Source of the DNA: Nothopassalora personata
Lineage: Eukaryota > Ascomycota > Dothideomycetes > Mycosphaerellales > Mycosphaerellaceae
Reading direction: 5' to 3'
Assembly (NCBI GenBank): GCA_033816765.1
Contig: CM066297.1
Span: 124,001-188,000, forward strand
DNA: 64,000 nt
Both the position numbers and the translations under genes were made by a program. Each line of letters begins with the position of its first letter. The stretch's first letter is position 1. This document shows positions 1 to 11,802 of the stretch, piece by piece. The notes under the pieces are model-generated. The model was not told the DNA's origin. It worked only from the letters and a program-made list of their open reading frames with translations, and made no database searches.

Positions 1-703
1 TCTCCAGCAAGTCCAGACCCTCGATTGGTGGAACGTACGGCACATTGTAGTGGCCGTTCGCCACAATAAGAGCATCGAATTCCTCCTGCCACCAGTAGTC
101 GTGCTGCTTGCCATCCTTGCGAAGAGTCAAAATCCAAGTCGATCCGACCTTCTCCGCCCGTTCAACAGTCGTATTGTACGAGATGAGATCTTCGTATCCG
201 CCACGGCGCACAAGACCCTCGACATAACTGCGCACAGCGGTCCAGTGGCGAAATGGAGCCTCCGGGCCATACAGCCTCTGCGATAGTTGACTCACTTCTG
301 TCGGAAAAGGCTCTTGACTGAACTGCATGGCCTCAGCAACAACATTTGTTTCCAGATATGGATACACCGTTGACTCTGCGAAGCGCGGTTGATCTGATTT
401 CGGCGTCATTGCTGGTAGTACTTTAGGTATTGGCAGAGGCTCATCAGCAGTCCTTTTGGCCAATTTCTCGACGTCAGATATTGTGGGTGGTGGTCCATCG
501 TCCGCGGTCCTAAGGGGTTCGTCAATAGAGCAACCTGCCGCTCACAAGACTGACGTTACTCACCAACACCCCCCTGGTCCTTCACGTCTTTCAAACACCC
601 TCACAAGGTCGAATGCTTCCTCTCGTATCAATGCATCAATGGTAATGGCCCCAGAAGGACCAGCTCCTACGACCGCAACCCGCTTCACTGGTATGTTGAC
701 CAT
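1..703 (-). CDS. Flavin-containing monooxygenase, N-terminal part (runs off left edge)
   Basis: FMO-like N,N-dimethylaniline monooxygenase, an FAD/NADPH enzyme that oxygenates soft nucleophiles. Exon 1 is 703-564 and exon 2 is 509 down to the window edge. The 54-bp intron has a gtgagt donor at 563 and a cttag acceptor at 510, and joining the exons keeps the frame. The N-terminus shows the Rossmann motif VAVVGAGPSGA, followed by an acidic strand-end (VFERREGPGGCW) that fits the FAD ribose-binding site. Further on are ETNVVAEAMQFSQEPFP and LIVANGHYNVPYVPPIEGL, which match the FMO motif joining the FAD and NADPH halves. I chose the Met at 703 because GxGxxG then falls at the usual distance; an in-frame Met at 817 would add 38 unlikely residues. 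About 216 residues are visible. The C-terminal NADPH and substrate half lies outside. There is no sign of RIP. The substrate is unknown. Confidence 0.9.
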
Positions 704-892
704 GGCTCTCCGCGCTGAATACTTCACATCTCGAGGAAAGTTAGAGTCGCCCCGCCAAAAATGCGGAGAGACCGACTTCCTTGTAGCCTGCAAATGGCAG
801 ATACGATGTGCCGACATTCAAGCATGCAGCCAGGCCTGCAGCCGATCGAACCGACAGCCCGACAGCACCAACACTTTTCGGGGAATCAAAAC
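704..892. promoter_or_regulatory. Short shared intergenic / 5' region between divergent FMO and MFS genes
   Basis: About 190 bp separate the FMO start codon from the first recognisable MFS codons, so the two genes probably share a promoter. Pairing an oxidase with an ACS-type transporter would suit uptake and breakdown of one nitrogenous or aromatic compound; that is inference from the arrangement only. The missing first membrane segment of the transporter (see next entry) may mean part of this stretch was once coding. I see no clear TATA box or factor site. Confidence 0.4.
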
Positions 893-2273
893 GATGTAAA
901 TTTAGGCAACCAGCTCATGTTCATGGGCATCGTAGTCTTCGAAATTCCCTGCAACATGGCCCTGCAACGCCTCGGCCCACGAAAATGGATCTCCGCCCAA
1001 GTCTTCTTGTTCGGACTCATTGCCACATTGCAAGTCTTCGTGAAGAATCGGACAGGTTTCCTGATGGCGAGGCTGTTCCTTGGATTCGCGGAAGCTGGGT
1101 ATATACCTGGGGCGGCGTACACGCTTAGTAATTGGTACACGAGAAGGAAATTGGCGAAGAGGATGAGTATCTTTTTCTTCGGTATGTTTGGTGGAAATGC
1201 GATTAGCCCGTTGCTGGCAAGTGGGATTCTGGAGCTGCATGGCAGGCGAGGGCTGAAGGGATGGCAGTGGTTGTTCATGATCGAGGGACTGCTGACGATC
1301 TTGATTGCGCTGGCGATATTGTTTTGCCTACCAGGAAGTCCTCAGGATCCGAAGCCACTTATCGGTCCCGGCATCGTCCGTTTTGCCCCGGAAGAGCGAC
1401 AAGCTCTCGAGGTAAACTTGCAAAGAGACGTCCCGAACAAGTCATTCGACCAATTAATCAATCTGAGACTGGTTTGGAAGACGGTTTCGCACTATCGGAG
1501 GTGGCCACATTTCGTGTCGACGTTTGCGGTCTTCTCGACGTGGTCGCCTTTGATCACATATACGCCTTCTATCATCATGTAAGTGTCCGACGCAGACTTT
1601 AGGTGGGACGTTGACCAAACAAATCAGGTCTTTGGGCTTTAGCCGCCTCGAGGCCAACGCCCTCTCAGCAGTCGGAGCTTCTCTCGCCCTACCAGTCGTC
1701 TTCATCTTCGGCCTCATCAGTGATCGCACGAATCGTCGAGGAGGCAGCGTGATAGCAGCCCAGGTGTGCTACCTTATCGTCCTGATTGTGGCCCGAGAAG
1801 TCCATCCCCATGTTGGAAGGTGGTCGAGGTTTGGCTTGTGGACTTCTGTGAACGCTTTCGCGGTAGGCTATCATCCGATCCACAACACCTGGGTACAGCT
1901 CAATTGCCATGAAGCACGAGAGAGAAGCATTGCCATTGCGTGAGTGGTGCCCAGCTGAGAGCGGGATGTGAGACTAATGGCTTGGACAGTATGTGGGTCA
2001 TGTCTGCCATTAGCGGTCTAATGGTTGGCACGCAGTATTTTCGTGGCGATGACGCCCCTTTGTAAGTCTGCCACACGGATAACGTGGCTCGCGATTGACT
2101 TTTCACTCCATAGCTACCACACTGGTCTTCGCACAATGATTATAATGGTCTCCGTCGGGATTGTCTTCGCGGCACTTCAGCTCTCTATCTATTTGGTGCA
2201 CAATCGAAGGTTGGGAAAGATCACAAATGACGAAAAGGCAGAGGACGAGCCTCGTCGACGCTATAGTCCTTAA
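824..2273 (+). CDS. MFS transporter, anion:cation symporter (allantoate/nicotinate permease-like), 5' end uncertain
   Basis: Plasma-membrane permease of the Dal5/TNA1-like ACS family, which imports organic anions such as allantoate, nicotinate or pantothenate. Exons: to 1578, 1628-1939, 1990-2061, 2114-2273. All three introns (49, 50 and 52 bp) are GT-AG and restore frame. Family hallmarks visible: FEIPCNMALQRLGPRKW, ARLFLGFAEAGYIPGAAYTL, NWYTRRKLAKRMS, GWQWLFMIEG, a central loop, GLISDRTNRRGG, and a late RGDDAPFYHTGLR before the last helix. The C-terminus is basic and acidic (ending PRRRYSP). Oddity: the first helix and the LDRxNIGNA-type motif expected before VNLGNQLMF are absent. The in-frame Met codons upstream (761, 794, 806, 824) give a sequence unlike the family. 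Either an upstream exon lies hidden or the gene has lost its 5' end. Base composition is normal, with no RIP. Confidence 0.85.
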
Positions 2274-2530
2274 CAAGGAGCCGAGTTAGTGAAGTCAATG
2301 CATGGAAGTTGAGCGCCAACATCTATCGAAGAACACTACAAAGCCTAAGGCTTAATTATTATCACCTTCCAAAAATTTAAGATCGCGAGACATTGTTCAC
2401 TAATGATCTTAGACGCTCTCTTACTCGGACAGGAACCGTGAGTCGATCTATACCTTACGAGCAGTTTGCTTGCAGCTCGGACAACGGTGTATAGCCGTTT
2501 CCTTCGTCTATATATAGAAAAAATTACTAT
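2274..2530. other. Gene 3' flank and sharp border into RIP-mutated DNA
   Basis: The 3' flank of the transporter keeps TpG and CpA (for example gcatgg, catctatc) up to about 2340. Within roughly 150 bases it turns into TA-rich sequence dominated by tag/cta. No ORF or repeat boundary is visible. I take this as the edge of the RIP-affected block. Confidence 0.6.
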
Positions 2531-3401
2531 TATTAATTCCTGTTATAATGTAGCATCTTTAGGGAAGCCTACATTTAGGTTATAATCTAATAACCTAAGG
2601 TATCTACAATAACTTAGCTTATAGAGAGATACCTTTTCTCTTCCCTTTGGCTTAGATAGCCTAATACGTTATAGTTATGTTTAGTTAAATTATTCACGTA
2701 CTTAGGCTTATATATTAACCGGTTAAAGGACTAGTTTAAAGTAGATAGTGTATTATATGTATCTATCTAAGACTATATATACTTAAAAAGAATAGGTATA
2801 AGTAAATAACTAATCTAGTTACGTAAATAGATCTTAAGCTTTAAGCCTAATTATAAGCCCAATTGTACTAGATTATAATACACCCCCTTAGCTCTTATAG
2901 CTACTTATAGGTAAATAAGCTAATTACTATATAATTATATAATCTCGTAGGCTCGTACGCGCCTATAGGGCTCCCCTTTACCTCTATTACTAACTACTCT
3001 TATAACGTTAGTACTCTTATACCGTATTACTTTAGCTTCCGTTCTAAGCTACTATAGTAGATAACTAAGTTACCTATATTTAGGTAAGGCTACCTACCTA
3101 ACCTTGTTTCCTATTTATACTTACTTCGTTATTATATTGTTAGTATAGGTAATTAACCTATATATTAGGTCGCGATTAATGTTAGGTATTAATAGGATAG
3201 CTAAGGTAGTCCTATTATACGGACTACTTTAGTATATAACTACTTATCTACTAATAAAGATATAAGGTATTAGGTTTAAATTAAGGGAGTTATTCTATTC
3301 TATTATATTATTAGTCCGCTTATATTATTAAATTCATTACCGTATCTATATTAGCTAGTATATATAAGTCCGGTATTATCCTTATTATATAACTATTATA
3401 G
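2531..3401. repeat. Highly degraded TA-rich repeat relic
   Basis: About 870 bases of very TA-rich, TpG/CpA-depleted sequence left of Gypsy1. I found no protein motif, LTR or tandem repeat that identifies it. It may be part of the older element into which Gypsy1 inserted, since the right flank of Gypsy1 is a gag relic, but I could not show continuity. Confidence 0.4.
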
Positions 3402-3610
3402 GTAAACGACGTATATACTAAAGTTCTATATAGTATATAGTAAGTTCGATATAGAAGAAAGGAGAAGTCAAACGCTATCCAAAGTAAAGGTACCGGACAT
3501 TAATCTAGACGCACGGACGTATAGGCGTAGCCTATACTAAGAAACAGGGGTCCGGACGCACGGACGCATAGGCGTAGCCTATGCTAAGAAACAGGGGCCC
3601 GCCCCTTACA
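3402..3610 (-). repeat. Gypsy1 3' LTR
   Basis: Direct copy of 13068-13276. In minus orientation it begins TGTAAGGGGCGGGCCCC. It contains an internal tandem duplication of about 46 bp (ataggcgtagcctat...aagaaacagggg twice). Differences from the other LTR are C/T and G/A changes, as RIP would give. Confidence 0.85.
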
Positions 3611-3622
3611 TTACCCCCCCTT
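3611..3622 (-). other. Gypsy1 polypurine tract
   Basis: Minus-strand AAGGGGGGGTAA directly abuts the LTR start TGTAAGG. This is the expected plus-strand priming site and fixes the minus orientation of the element. Confidence 0.75.
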
Positions 3623-5159
3623 CGCCGCCTTTAGCCCTTGCCCCGCCTAATTGGTACCGTCTATATATATATTTACGTCGGTATTTCCTATTATTCCCCT
3701 AGAGCCTATTATCCTAGCTATTTTTACGGCTTAGCGCTACTTTTATATTACTCCGTATTATCGTAACCTATTAATAGCGATGCCTATTATTAGGCTCGTA
3801 ATAGAAAGCGCTCGATGTTCTCTTCCTTATTATCTAGACCTACTGCGGAGTATTATCGCCTAGGTAAGTATAAGGCTTACTATTATCTACTAAGTAATAA
3901 TAGCTATTATTATAGGTAAATAATAGGAACCTAGAATATATCTTCCGGCTCTCGTTCTCTTTTTCTTTCTTTCTTTTCCTTATTACCCGCCGTACGCGTA
4001 AGTAGCCTCCTCCCTAACTTAGCGTCCTTAGTCTTAGGGGACCTACGGTTCCGTATCTCTTACCTACTATTTAGGGATCCGACGTTTTTTCTACGGGTTC
4101 TAATAGATACTAATAGTATACCGTAAGTAGAAATAACTACTACTACTATATCTCCTATTAATACTATTAATACTGTTAAGTAAGTCCGAATAGATTCTAA
4201 CGGAGTCTAATATATTCTAACCGGGACGTAGTATAAAATAGCCTAATACCGTATCTACTATATTTACTACGCTAGTACTAGCTAGACTATATCTCCTAGT
4301 ATATAAGTACCGGCCTCTACTATATTATTATCGGGGTCCGCTAATTATCCGTAGGGTACTATAGCTTACGTCTACTAAGCCTACTATACTAATTATAAGT
4401 ATTATAAGGATATATATATACCCCGCGGGCCCGAAGGAAAAATATCGCTAACCGCGCGTTTTAGGCCGGAGCTCGCCTATATTACCTATACTAAGTAGAC
4501 CCGTGCTACTAACTAGAACCGCGCGTAAGTACCTTCCCTAGCGTCCTCCGCGCCTTTTCTATCGGCTTACGGTCTATTAGCGACGACGCCCGTACTAAGC
4601 TCCGCACCGTCCTTAAAGCCTAGAAGGCTTTAAAGCCTCTCTAGCGTACTAGCGTACTCTCCTTATAAGTTTCCCGTAGTCTCCGCCCCCTTATACGTGC
4701 TTACCGATTCTTTTAGTACGGTCGCTGCCGAGGTTATAGGTACTTTAGCTAACGCTTAACTTACCTTTAAATAGACGTATATACTACGGACCTCGTAAGA
4801 AAACTATCGCTAACCGCTTATTTAGTCCCGGAGGCGCTCTACGTAATCTCTAGCTAGGCTAGCGCCGCGTACGCTAGGCTACGGCCTCTACTAACTCGCC
4901 TTCGGGCTCCTTCGTCTTTCGCGCGGGCCGCGACCGGGCTATCTTAGTATATACTTATCTCGAAAGGAATCGGGCTCCGCTACTTTTACGGTAGACGCTA
5001 CTAAAATAAAACGTCCTTAAACTTACCTATACCTTCTTACTTCTCTCCTATCTCCTAAAAAGACTCTCTAACCTAAATAAACGCCTACCCTTTCCTAAAC
5101 GCCTATATTAACGCTTAATCCTTAGTATCCCCTTACCTTTTTGTCGCCCTCCCCTTCTT
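3623..5159. other. Gypsy1 region between chromodomain and 3' LTR; possible antisense ORF
   Basis: About 1.5 kb lies between the end of pol and the 3' LTR. On the plus strand, two related stretches occur near 4430 and 4790. They read GKISLTARFRPELAY and RKLSLTAYLVPEALY once Q/W-type stops are ignored, and they lie in different frames today. This looks like an internally repeated protein encoded antisense to pol. RIP leaves too little to prove coding. If real, it parallels the antisense ORFs of Gypsy2, Gypsy3 and the gag-only element. Confidence 0.3.
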
Positions 5160-8100
5160 TTTAGTCTCCTATACCTCTCTAGGTCTATTATATATTATTA
5201 GGTTCCTATATTTCTTCTCGAAGTTGTCTACGGCTACTATATCTACGAGGTACTCTAAGGGTTCTTATATAGGCTTATAGTATCCGGTCTATTTTACTAG
5301 GACTTCGCGTATCTAGCCTCTCTCTCTAGCCTTAGTTCTTACGTATAGGATCTCTTCTACCTACTACTCCTTATAAGACTTAATTAGGATAGGGTCCGGC
5401 TATTTATTGTCGACCTCCTATCTAGGTAAGGGGTCTTAGCTCGTAGGTCGTAGTAAGTTAGGATAAAAGACCGGGTAGATTCTATTAGGGATCCTAGATA
5501 AACGAATAGATAACGGTAAGATTACTTCCGCTACCGTATACTTAGCGTATTTATAGTCGAGGCTCTTCTTCGGTCGTATAGTAGTATAATTACGTAGATC
5601 TAGCTATACTTTATTGCCTACCTAATAGATCGGCGCGGGCCTTCTATCCCGGTTAGCGTAGTCCTCTTATCTTTAGGCGGCTTCCGCTATACTCGCCTAA
5701 TATAGGTCCATAATCTTTTATATTCTTTCTACGAATAGTATTACTTATTACGCGGCGTCTAGTTAGGACGTCTCTAGATCCGGTTATAACTAGACGGGCG
5801 ATAGTACCTCGTATCTATATACTACGAAGGGGCTTATCTCTAGCCTAGCGTAATACCGCCCGTTTAGCGCTAGTTATACTATAGGGAGCTAGTATTTCTA
5901 ATCGGACTACTTATAGTTAATATAGTTCTAAAGGTAAGCTTAGACTTCTTAGTTTAACCTTTCCGGGCCTCCGTTAGTTTATAGGTAGTAAGCGGAGCTA
6001 AGTCTCTATTTTATACCGGTTAAGCAATAGAAGGTCTTCTAGAAGGTACTCGTCTAGTTAGTACCTTAGTCGCTTATAATAGCTTAGAGTAGGCTATAGT
6101 ATCTTACCTAGTAGTCTAAAAATCTTTCGGCGTAGTCCTCTACCTTTATAGTAGGTATTGCTTCTAAAACGACGGTCTTACTTAGTCGATTCTTAATTAC
6201 CTAAAGGTAAGTATTCCCTTACGACTCGGGTATATCCGTTATAAAATCTATCGGATCTCCTAGAAGAATCGGTCGGGGACCAGTAGTAGTTATAGGAGGC
6301 CGTACTTTTATTCCCTCTATACCTTATTCCTACCGTAGTAGTTATAGTTCCTTAGAAACTACCTTACGTACTTAGACTATAGGGGCTAGTAGAAGTTACG
6401 ACCTAGTATCGATACCGTAGAGTCTCGGCTAGAGTAGCCGTAAACCGGTAAATTATATACTGACTAAATTAGCTTAGTCCAAAGGGTATTGTTCTATAGG
6501 GTCTCTATATCCGTCTTCTTATAGTCGGCCTCCGTAGTACTATGAGCTCTAGGTACCTAAATCCTACCGTAGTAGTAAAGAACCTATTACGGTTAATACT
6601 ATAGTTACCTACTTATACCTTAAGTTATACCTCGCTAGGAAAGAAGCGCGCTCCTACTTTAACCGCGCGGAGTACTACCTAGAACGTACTATCTCCCTCG
6701 ATAGTTCTTTCCTAAAGGTCGTTTAGCTCCTAGTCTTAGAAGGGTCTTAGTAATACGCCCGGTAAATCCGCCTCTTCTACGGCGGATAGTTTTTTAAACT
6801 ACGTAGCTAGGATTCGTACTAAAGAAATTATTATAGTAGAGGTAGTATCTACTACTACCTCGCTTCCCCTCTTTAGGCCCGGCTAATTCCTAATAATATC
6901 CGGTTTAGGAAACCTACGATACCGCGATAACTTATCGTCCTACCTAAGTATATTCTACTCCCTTCGCAAAAGGGCGTCCGGTATAATAGCTTTAGTACCC
7001 GGCCTATATACTAGTAAAAACTAGAATTTTGTAACCTCCTCTACCTACTGGATTTACCGCTCGGATAGCTATCTCTTCGTTATAAAGTATTCTAGGTTTT
7101 TATAATCCGTCTAGATTATAAAGGGTCTATACGTTTTTAACTCGGGAGCCTACTCTTTAAGATATAAAACTACCGTAAGTATCTCCTTATTATAAAATAT
7201 TATAGTTAATCTTAGCCTTATTTAGTGTTGCGGTTCGGCCTTGTCCCTCGTTACGTAAGTAGCCTAGGAAGTGTTAATCCTCGATATGTCTCTAGTGTAA
7301 ACTTAAGAGTACTTTATAAGATTATAACTTAATACCGAAGTATTATATTAAGTTAAGCACGAGGCTCCTATCTACTCGTAAAGAGGCGTCGTCTATATAG
7401 TACTATGTCTTAGCGTAATCTGTCTTGCTCTCTTACTCCCTTGCTCTCCTACTCTCTTACTCTCCTACTCTCTTACTCTCTTGTCCTATAAGTTCTCTTG
7501 CTCCTATCGCGTAATAAGTAGCTGTAAATTCCCTACGAATTAGAACCGTAACATTTAGCTCCTTCGAGTAGAATCCTACTAGTTTTATAACTCTATCCTT
7601 TTCTTATATAAGGGTGCCTCCTAGAGTAAAACTGCTATAGTCCGTCTCTAAAAAGGTAGGGAGTTCCGGGTTCTAGTAGGCTAGAACTAGTACTTTATAG
7701 TACTTATCCTTTAGGGCCTTAAACGTATCAGTCTACCGTTCCCCTTAGGAGAATACCGTATTCTTACCGGTTAGTAACGTTAAGGGTTTAGCTAGCTTTA
7801 AATAGTTTAGAATAAATATCTAGTAGTAGTTTACGAATTCTAAGAAACGTCGTACCTCCTTCTAGGTAATAGGTACCCTCTAGTTCTTTACTACCGCTAC
7901 CTTTTTAGGGTCGGGTCCTACTCCTTTCCCGTTAGTATATATAATAAACCTAAGATACTTAACCTTCTTCTACCTAAACTTATACTTTCCTAGATCTAGG
8001 AACAGGTCTCCGTCCTAAAGCTTCTAGAGTAAAACTTAAACCTTTTAGGAGTAATACTCCTTTATTCTATTAGAGTAAATAATAACGTCGTTAGTATAGG

Positions 8101-9320
8101 CCGAGGTAAAGTCGTCTAGGTAGTCCCGTAATAAACTATTAATATACCGCTAGAATATTGCCGGGGCGCTAGCAAAACCAAACGGGTATACTAGCTACTC
8201 CTATAGGCCGAATCTAGTCTATAAAGCCGTCTTATACTCTTTACCTCGAGCTATCTATAGGTAATAGAATACAGCTACTATATTAACCTTCGTAATCTAT
8301 TTAGCGCCCTTTAGGCTTTAAATAGTCTTAGGGATTAAGGGTAGCGGGTAACGATCCTACTTAGTAATTAAGTTTAGTACTCTATAGTTATAGTAGAATC
8401 TAAGTTCTCCTCCGGGCTTCTTTATAAATAAGACGGGGGCTACTACTTCTAAGGTAGAAGGGCGAATATAACCCTTACGCTATAGTTCTATTAGTAATTT
8501 TCGGAGGCTAAGTAGCTCGTCTTTAAATATACTATAGAGCAGTTCCTAGGGTAATAATTCCGGGCTTCCGTCGGCTTTCGTCTGGATCTTAATCTTATAG
8601 TTAAGATTACCGTAGTATAGAGCTAGTTTATCTACTTCCTTAGTAGAAAATAGCGGAAGTAAATCCTAAAGTTCTAAAGGTAGGCTCTTCTTAAGATCCT
8701 CTTACGTAGGCGGATCCTTCTTACTAAGGGCCTTCTTAATATCTTCTACGGTTACCGCGGTAATTGTAGTAAAGCGCTTACCCGACTTACGTTCTTTATA
8801 GTTACGCCCTTCGGGTACCTATTTCTTTACTAAGCTATAGTAGTACCGACGCTTTTTAGGCGTAGTCCGGATCTAATTATACGCCTTCTAAGGGTTCCCT
8901 AGGATTATAGGGAAATCTAGATTAGGTACGACGTAAGCGTAAATAACCTATTAGATCCCGGCAATTTCTATATAGAAGGTAACTACTCCTTCGATCGAGT
9001 TTTATATCGCCTTCGTAAACCCTATAGCATTACGGCTCTTATTACTAATATACGTAAGACCGAGGCCTTTTACTAGGTCTCCGTTAATTATAGTATAGTA
9101 TATATATCCTTTATTAATAAAGGTAAACGTTCCGTAACTTTCGTTTAGGAATACGTTAGTATATATAAGGTTCCCGTTTATAGAACTCTTAACTATATTC
9201 TACCCCTTTACTAGTACTTCTTTATCTCTTAGTATTAGCTTTTACCTAGGAGCTAGTCTTTTCCTATATGTTTAGGATCTAACTTAAAACCCTCGTCCTC
9301 TAGGATTAGCGCGACTAACG
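5160..9320 (-). pseudogene. Gypsy1 PR-RT-RNase H-integrase-chromodomain (pol)
   Basis: Dead polyprotein read on the minus strand, with TAG/TAA at Q and W positions throughout. Protease: NESYGTFTFINKGYI near 9150 and VPNLDFPIILGNPQ near 8910, the flap and hydrophobic end of a Tf1-type protease. RT: YPFGFASAPA near 8190, then RYINSLLRDYLDDFTSAY and NDVIIYS near 8090-8160; the Y-x-D-D site reads TND, so one Asp/Val position is altered. Integrase HHCC end: SKYVRQFLRNYNYYGRNKV near 6360, with Cys changed to Tyr. A C-terminal chromodomain, REVLVKWTGY...PLEYLVD...VDNFEKKY near 5180-5330, would have targeted integration to methylated-histone chromatin. Domain order and chromodomain place it in the chromoviruses. 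Confidence 0.8.
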
Positions 9321-10144
9321 CCGTATTAATCCTAGTAGGATTAACTACTACGGCGTACGGGTATTTCTTTACTCGATATCCGCTCGCTCCGTAGCGAAAA
9401 TAGAGCTATTCTTAGCGCCTTTAATCTCTCTCGGTAGTATCTACCTATTTCGCTCTTTACTTCCCCTTATTCTCCTTCCGGTCTCTACGACTTCTAGAGC
9501 GGCCTCCGCTTATTCGGGTTAGTACTATAATAGTATTACTATCGGTATTAACCCGGGTAATAGTAGGTCCCGTAAAAGAACGGGTAGTAACCGTAGTAGT
9601 CGTACTAGAGTCTCTATTATTATCCTTCTACTTCTTATAGGCTATTTTAAACTAGTCTATATCTTCGAGGTTAGTTATAATCTGTTTAACCTTCTCCGTA
9701 AACTTATAGTAGTCCTTCTTTCTTAGTATAGCTACCGTATATATTCTAGTAGTATTTAAGAAGGTATTATATAAGTAGTGTTAAGGGGATGTCGCAATGT
9801 ATAGCACGCCCACGACCTGCCAGTCGTAGATGAACTAATTCTTGCCTTTTGTTCAAGACGCATCGCGCGTCGCAAGGTGTACTCATGCGTGTCACGTGCG
9901 GCTTGGCAGCCGGTCGCGACCGCATGTCACATGCAAGGCCACATGTAGGGGTTAGCCACTGGGCTGCCCCTTACAAGTAGCTAATCTTAGCGTCGTCGCT
10001 CTAGTTCTCTCCGCTAGTACTTAGTAAGAGTCCGTCGAATTTTATCTAGTCATTGTACTAAGGTTAACCATTTATATATTTAATCTTAGTAAGCTACTCT
10101 AGAGCTTTAACGCGCTTATTACTATTACTAAAGACTTTCTTAAG
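9321..10144 (-). pseudogene. Gypsy1 gag, C-terminal half with zinc knuckle
   Basis: Minus-strand nucleocapsid end. A CX2CX4HX4C knuckle is recognisable at about 9360-9405, although RIP turned all four ligands into Tyr (YFRYGASGYRVKKY). Upstream lies a typical helical gag region (KKDYYKFTEKVKQIITNLED). The stretch is interrupted by the solo LTR at 9779-9975 and ends at the 10145 insertion junction; the N-terminal half resumes at 12546. It would have packaged the element's RNA. Confidence 0.65.
9779..9975 (-). mobile_element. Solo LTR (197 bp), little affected by RIP
   Basis: Begins TGTTAAGGGG and ends CCCCTTACA. It is flanked by the 5-bp TSD agtag (9774-9778 and 9976-9980). It retains many CpA and TpG sites, unlike the Gypsy1 gag around it. 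A second copy is at 62269-62463, and a heavily RIP-mutated relative forms the Gypsy3 3' LTR at 13683-13868, whose PPT indicates minus orientation. A young or too-short insertion would explain the lack of RIP. Confidence 0.9.
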
Positions 10145-11802
10145 TTGCTGTATATGTACTTCTGGATATAGATCCCCTAGTTCGTTATTATCGCTCGACT
10201 AATGTATAAGCTACTAAAGAAGGACGCCGAGTTTACCTAGATAGAAAATAAGCAGTTCTTAAAAGAAGAGGTTACTAGATATCTTATGTAGGCTCTAGCC
10301 TTAGTTACCCTCTACTACTCACCTAGTGCTAGGTCTATCTTTGTCTTAGTTAATGCTAGCGGCACTAGATAGGGATGTATCGTTTCTTAAGAATTAATAG
10401 ACAGTACCCGACGGCGTTACCCGGTACGGTATAAGAGCGGAATCTAGAACGCGTTAGAATCTAGATATAATGCTAGTAAGCGGGAATGCCTTAGGGTCCT
10501 TAAGGGGCTTAAGAAGATCTAGAGATATATTACTAGCGTTAATTTTATCCTTAAGGTTAATGCTAAGACACTTATATAGTAGCTTAACCGGCCGGCTTCG
10601 GACCTGCCGAACTCGGCAATAGCCCGGTAGGTCGCGTAGATTAGGTTATTTACGTTCGAAGTAAAGCACGTTACGGGGACTAGGTACACTAGCCTAGATG
10701 CCCTATCTCGTAGGCCCTCTACACCTTAGGAACCTAGGGAAGCTAACGAAGACAAAGTCGACCGGATAATTAATAATAAGCTATTCGGGTATCCGGAGCC
10801 GGTCGATACCTATCTAGTTAAAATCTAGAAAACACGACATCTCGGGGACCGATACTCTAAGGGCTCTTAGTAGCTTACTTAGGTTATAGAAACTAGGACC
10901 CGGCCCGATAGTGTTACCCGTACTAAGTACCGGCGGCTAGTAAAGAAGAGCGTTAATTTCTTTATCCGGGACTAATTGCTATTCTTCTAGAAGCGCCGAG
11001 GAGCACCGTTATAACTTATAATTAACGATAATAAGGCTTAGAAGGAGATCGTTATAGAGTACTATAAGAGACACGGTTACCGTAGCACTAAGGTCGTGTA
11101 TAACCTTATTCCCGATCGGTATTACTAAGACGGGTGCTTCGCCGATGTCTCTACGTAGGTTCGAAGTTATGCTCCTTATAGGTTTCGCGAAGGCAACCGG
11201 CGCGCTAGTAAGCTTTACTTATCGAGCCCTTAGGTCATTAGTAAGAAGTAGTACTTAGACCCCGTCTAGGTATATAAAAATAGATACCTCCTAGTTACGC
11301 GCGAAGCACTTAGCAACTAGATCGAGGCTAGAGTAACAAGGGCACCTCCTAGCTCTAAGACGGTTACTAAGTTTCTATACGAAGATGTCTTCTATAGGTA
11401 CGGCTACTATACTAAAATTGTGCTTAATAACACTACGGTTTATACGGCTAAGGTTAAGCGGTTGCTTGTAGGACTTAGTATTCGAAGGATCCGAGTATTA
11501 CCGTACTATCCGTAGTCTAATACTCTAGTCGAGGTTAGGCACCGTCTAATTCTTATAGCGTTAGTAAAGCTTATAAGGAACATATACCGCGGATAGGAGT
11601 AATAGGTACCCGCTATATTATAGGCTAATAGGACCACGACCTATCGTACTACTAGAATAACGCTAGCTTAGGTCCTATATAGCTATCGCACGATTCTACC
11701 AATTGAGGTTAAGTACCCGACGTAGGCAAATTACTAATAGGGATCGGTAAGAACGACTAAGGACCTACTTACTATACGTGCGCGTTAACTCTAGGCTCGA
11801 GA
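10145..11802 (+). pseudogene. Internal RNase H-integrase fragment of Gypsy4 inside Gypsy1 gag
   Basis: Collinear with 36303-37960 of Gypsy4-A, from the RNase H start (LYMYFWIWIPQFVII) through the integrase (FYRYGYYTKIVLNN, the central catalytic region) to the end of the RALTLGSR-like segment. Differences from Gypsy4 are mostly C/T and G/A, so it was RIP-mutated independently. It has neither LTR nor any other Gypsy4 end. Its left edge abuts gag and its right edge abuts the unidentified 11803-12545 segment, so it did not arrive as a normal insertion. Confidence 0.85.
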
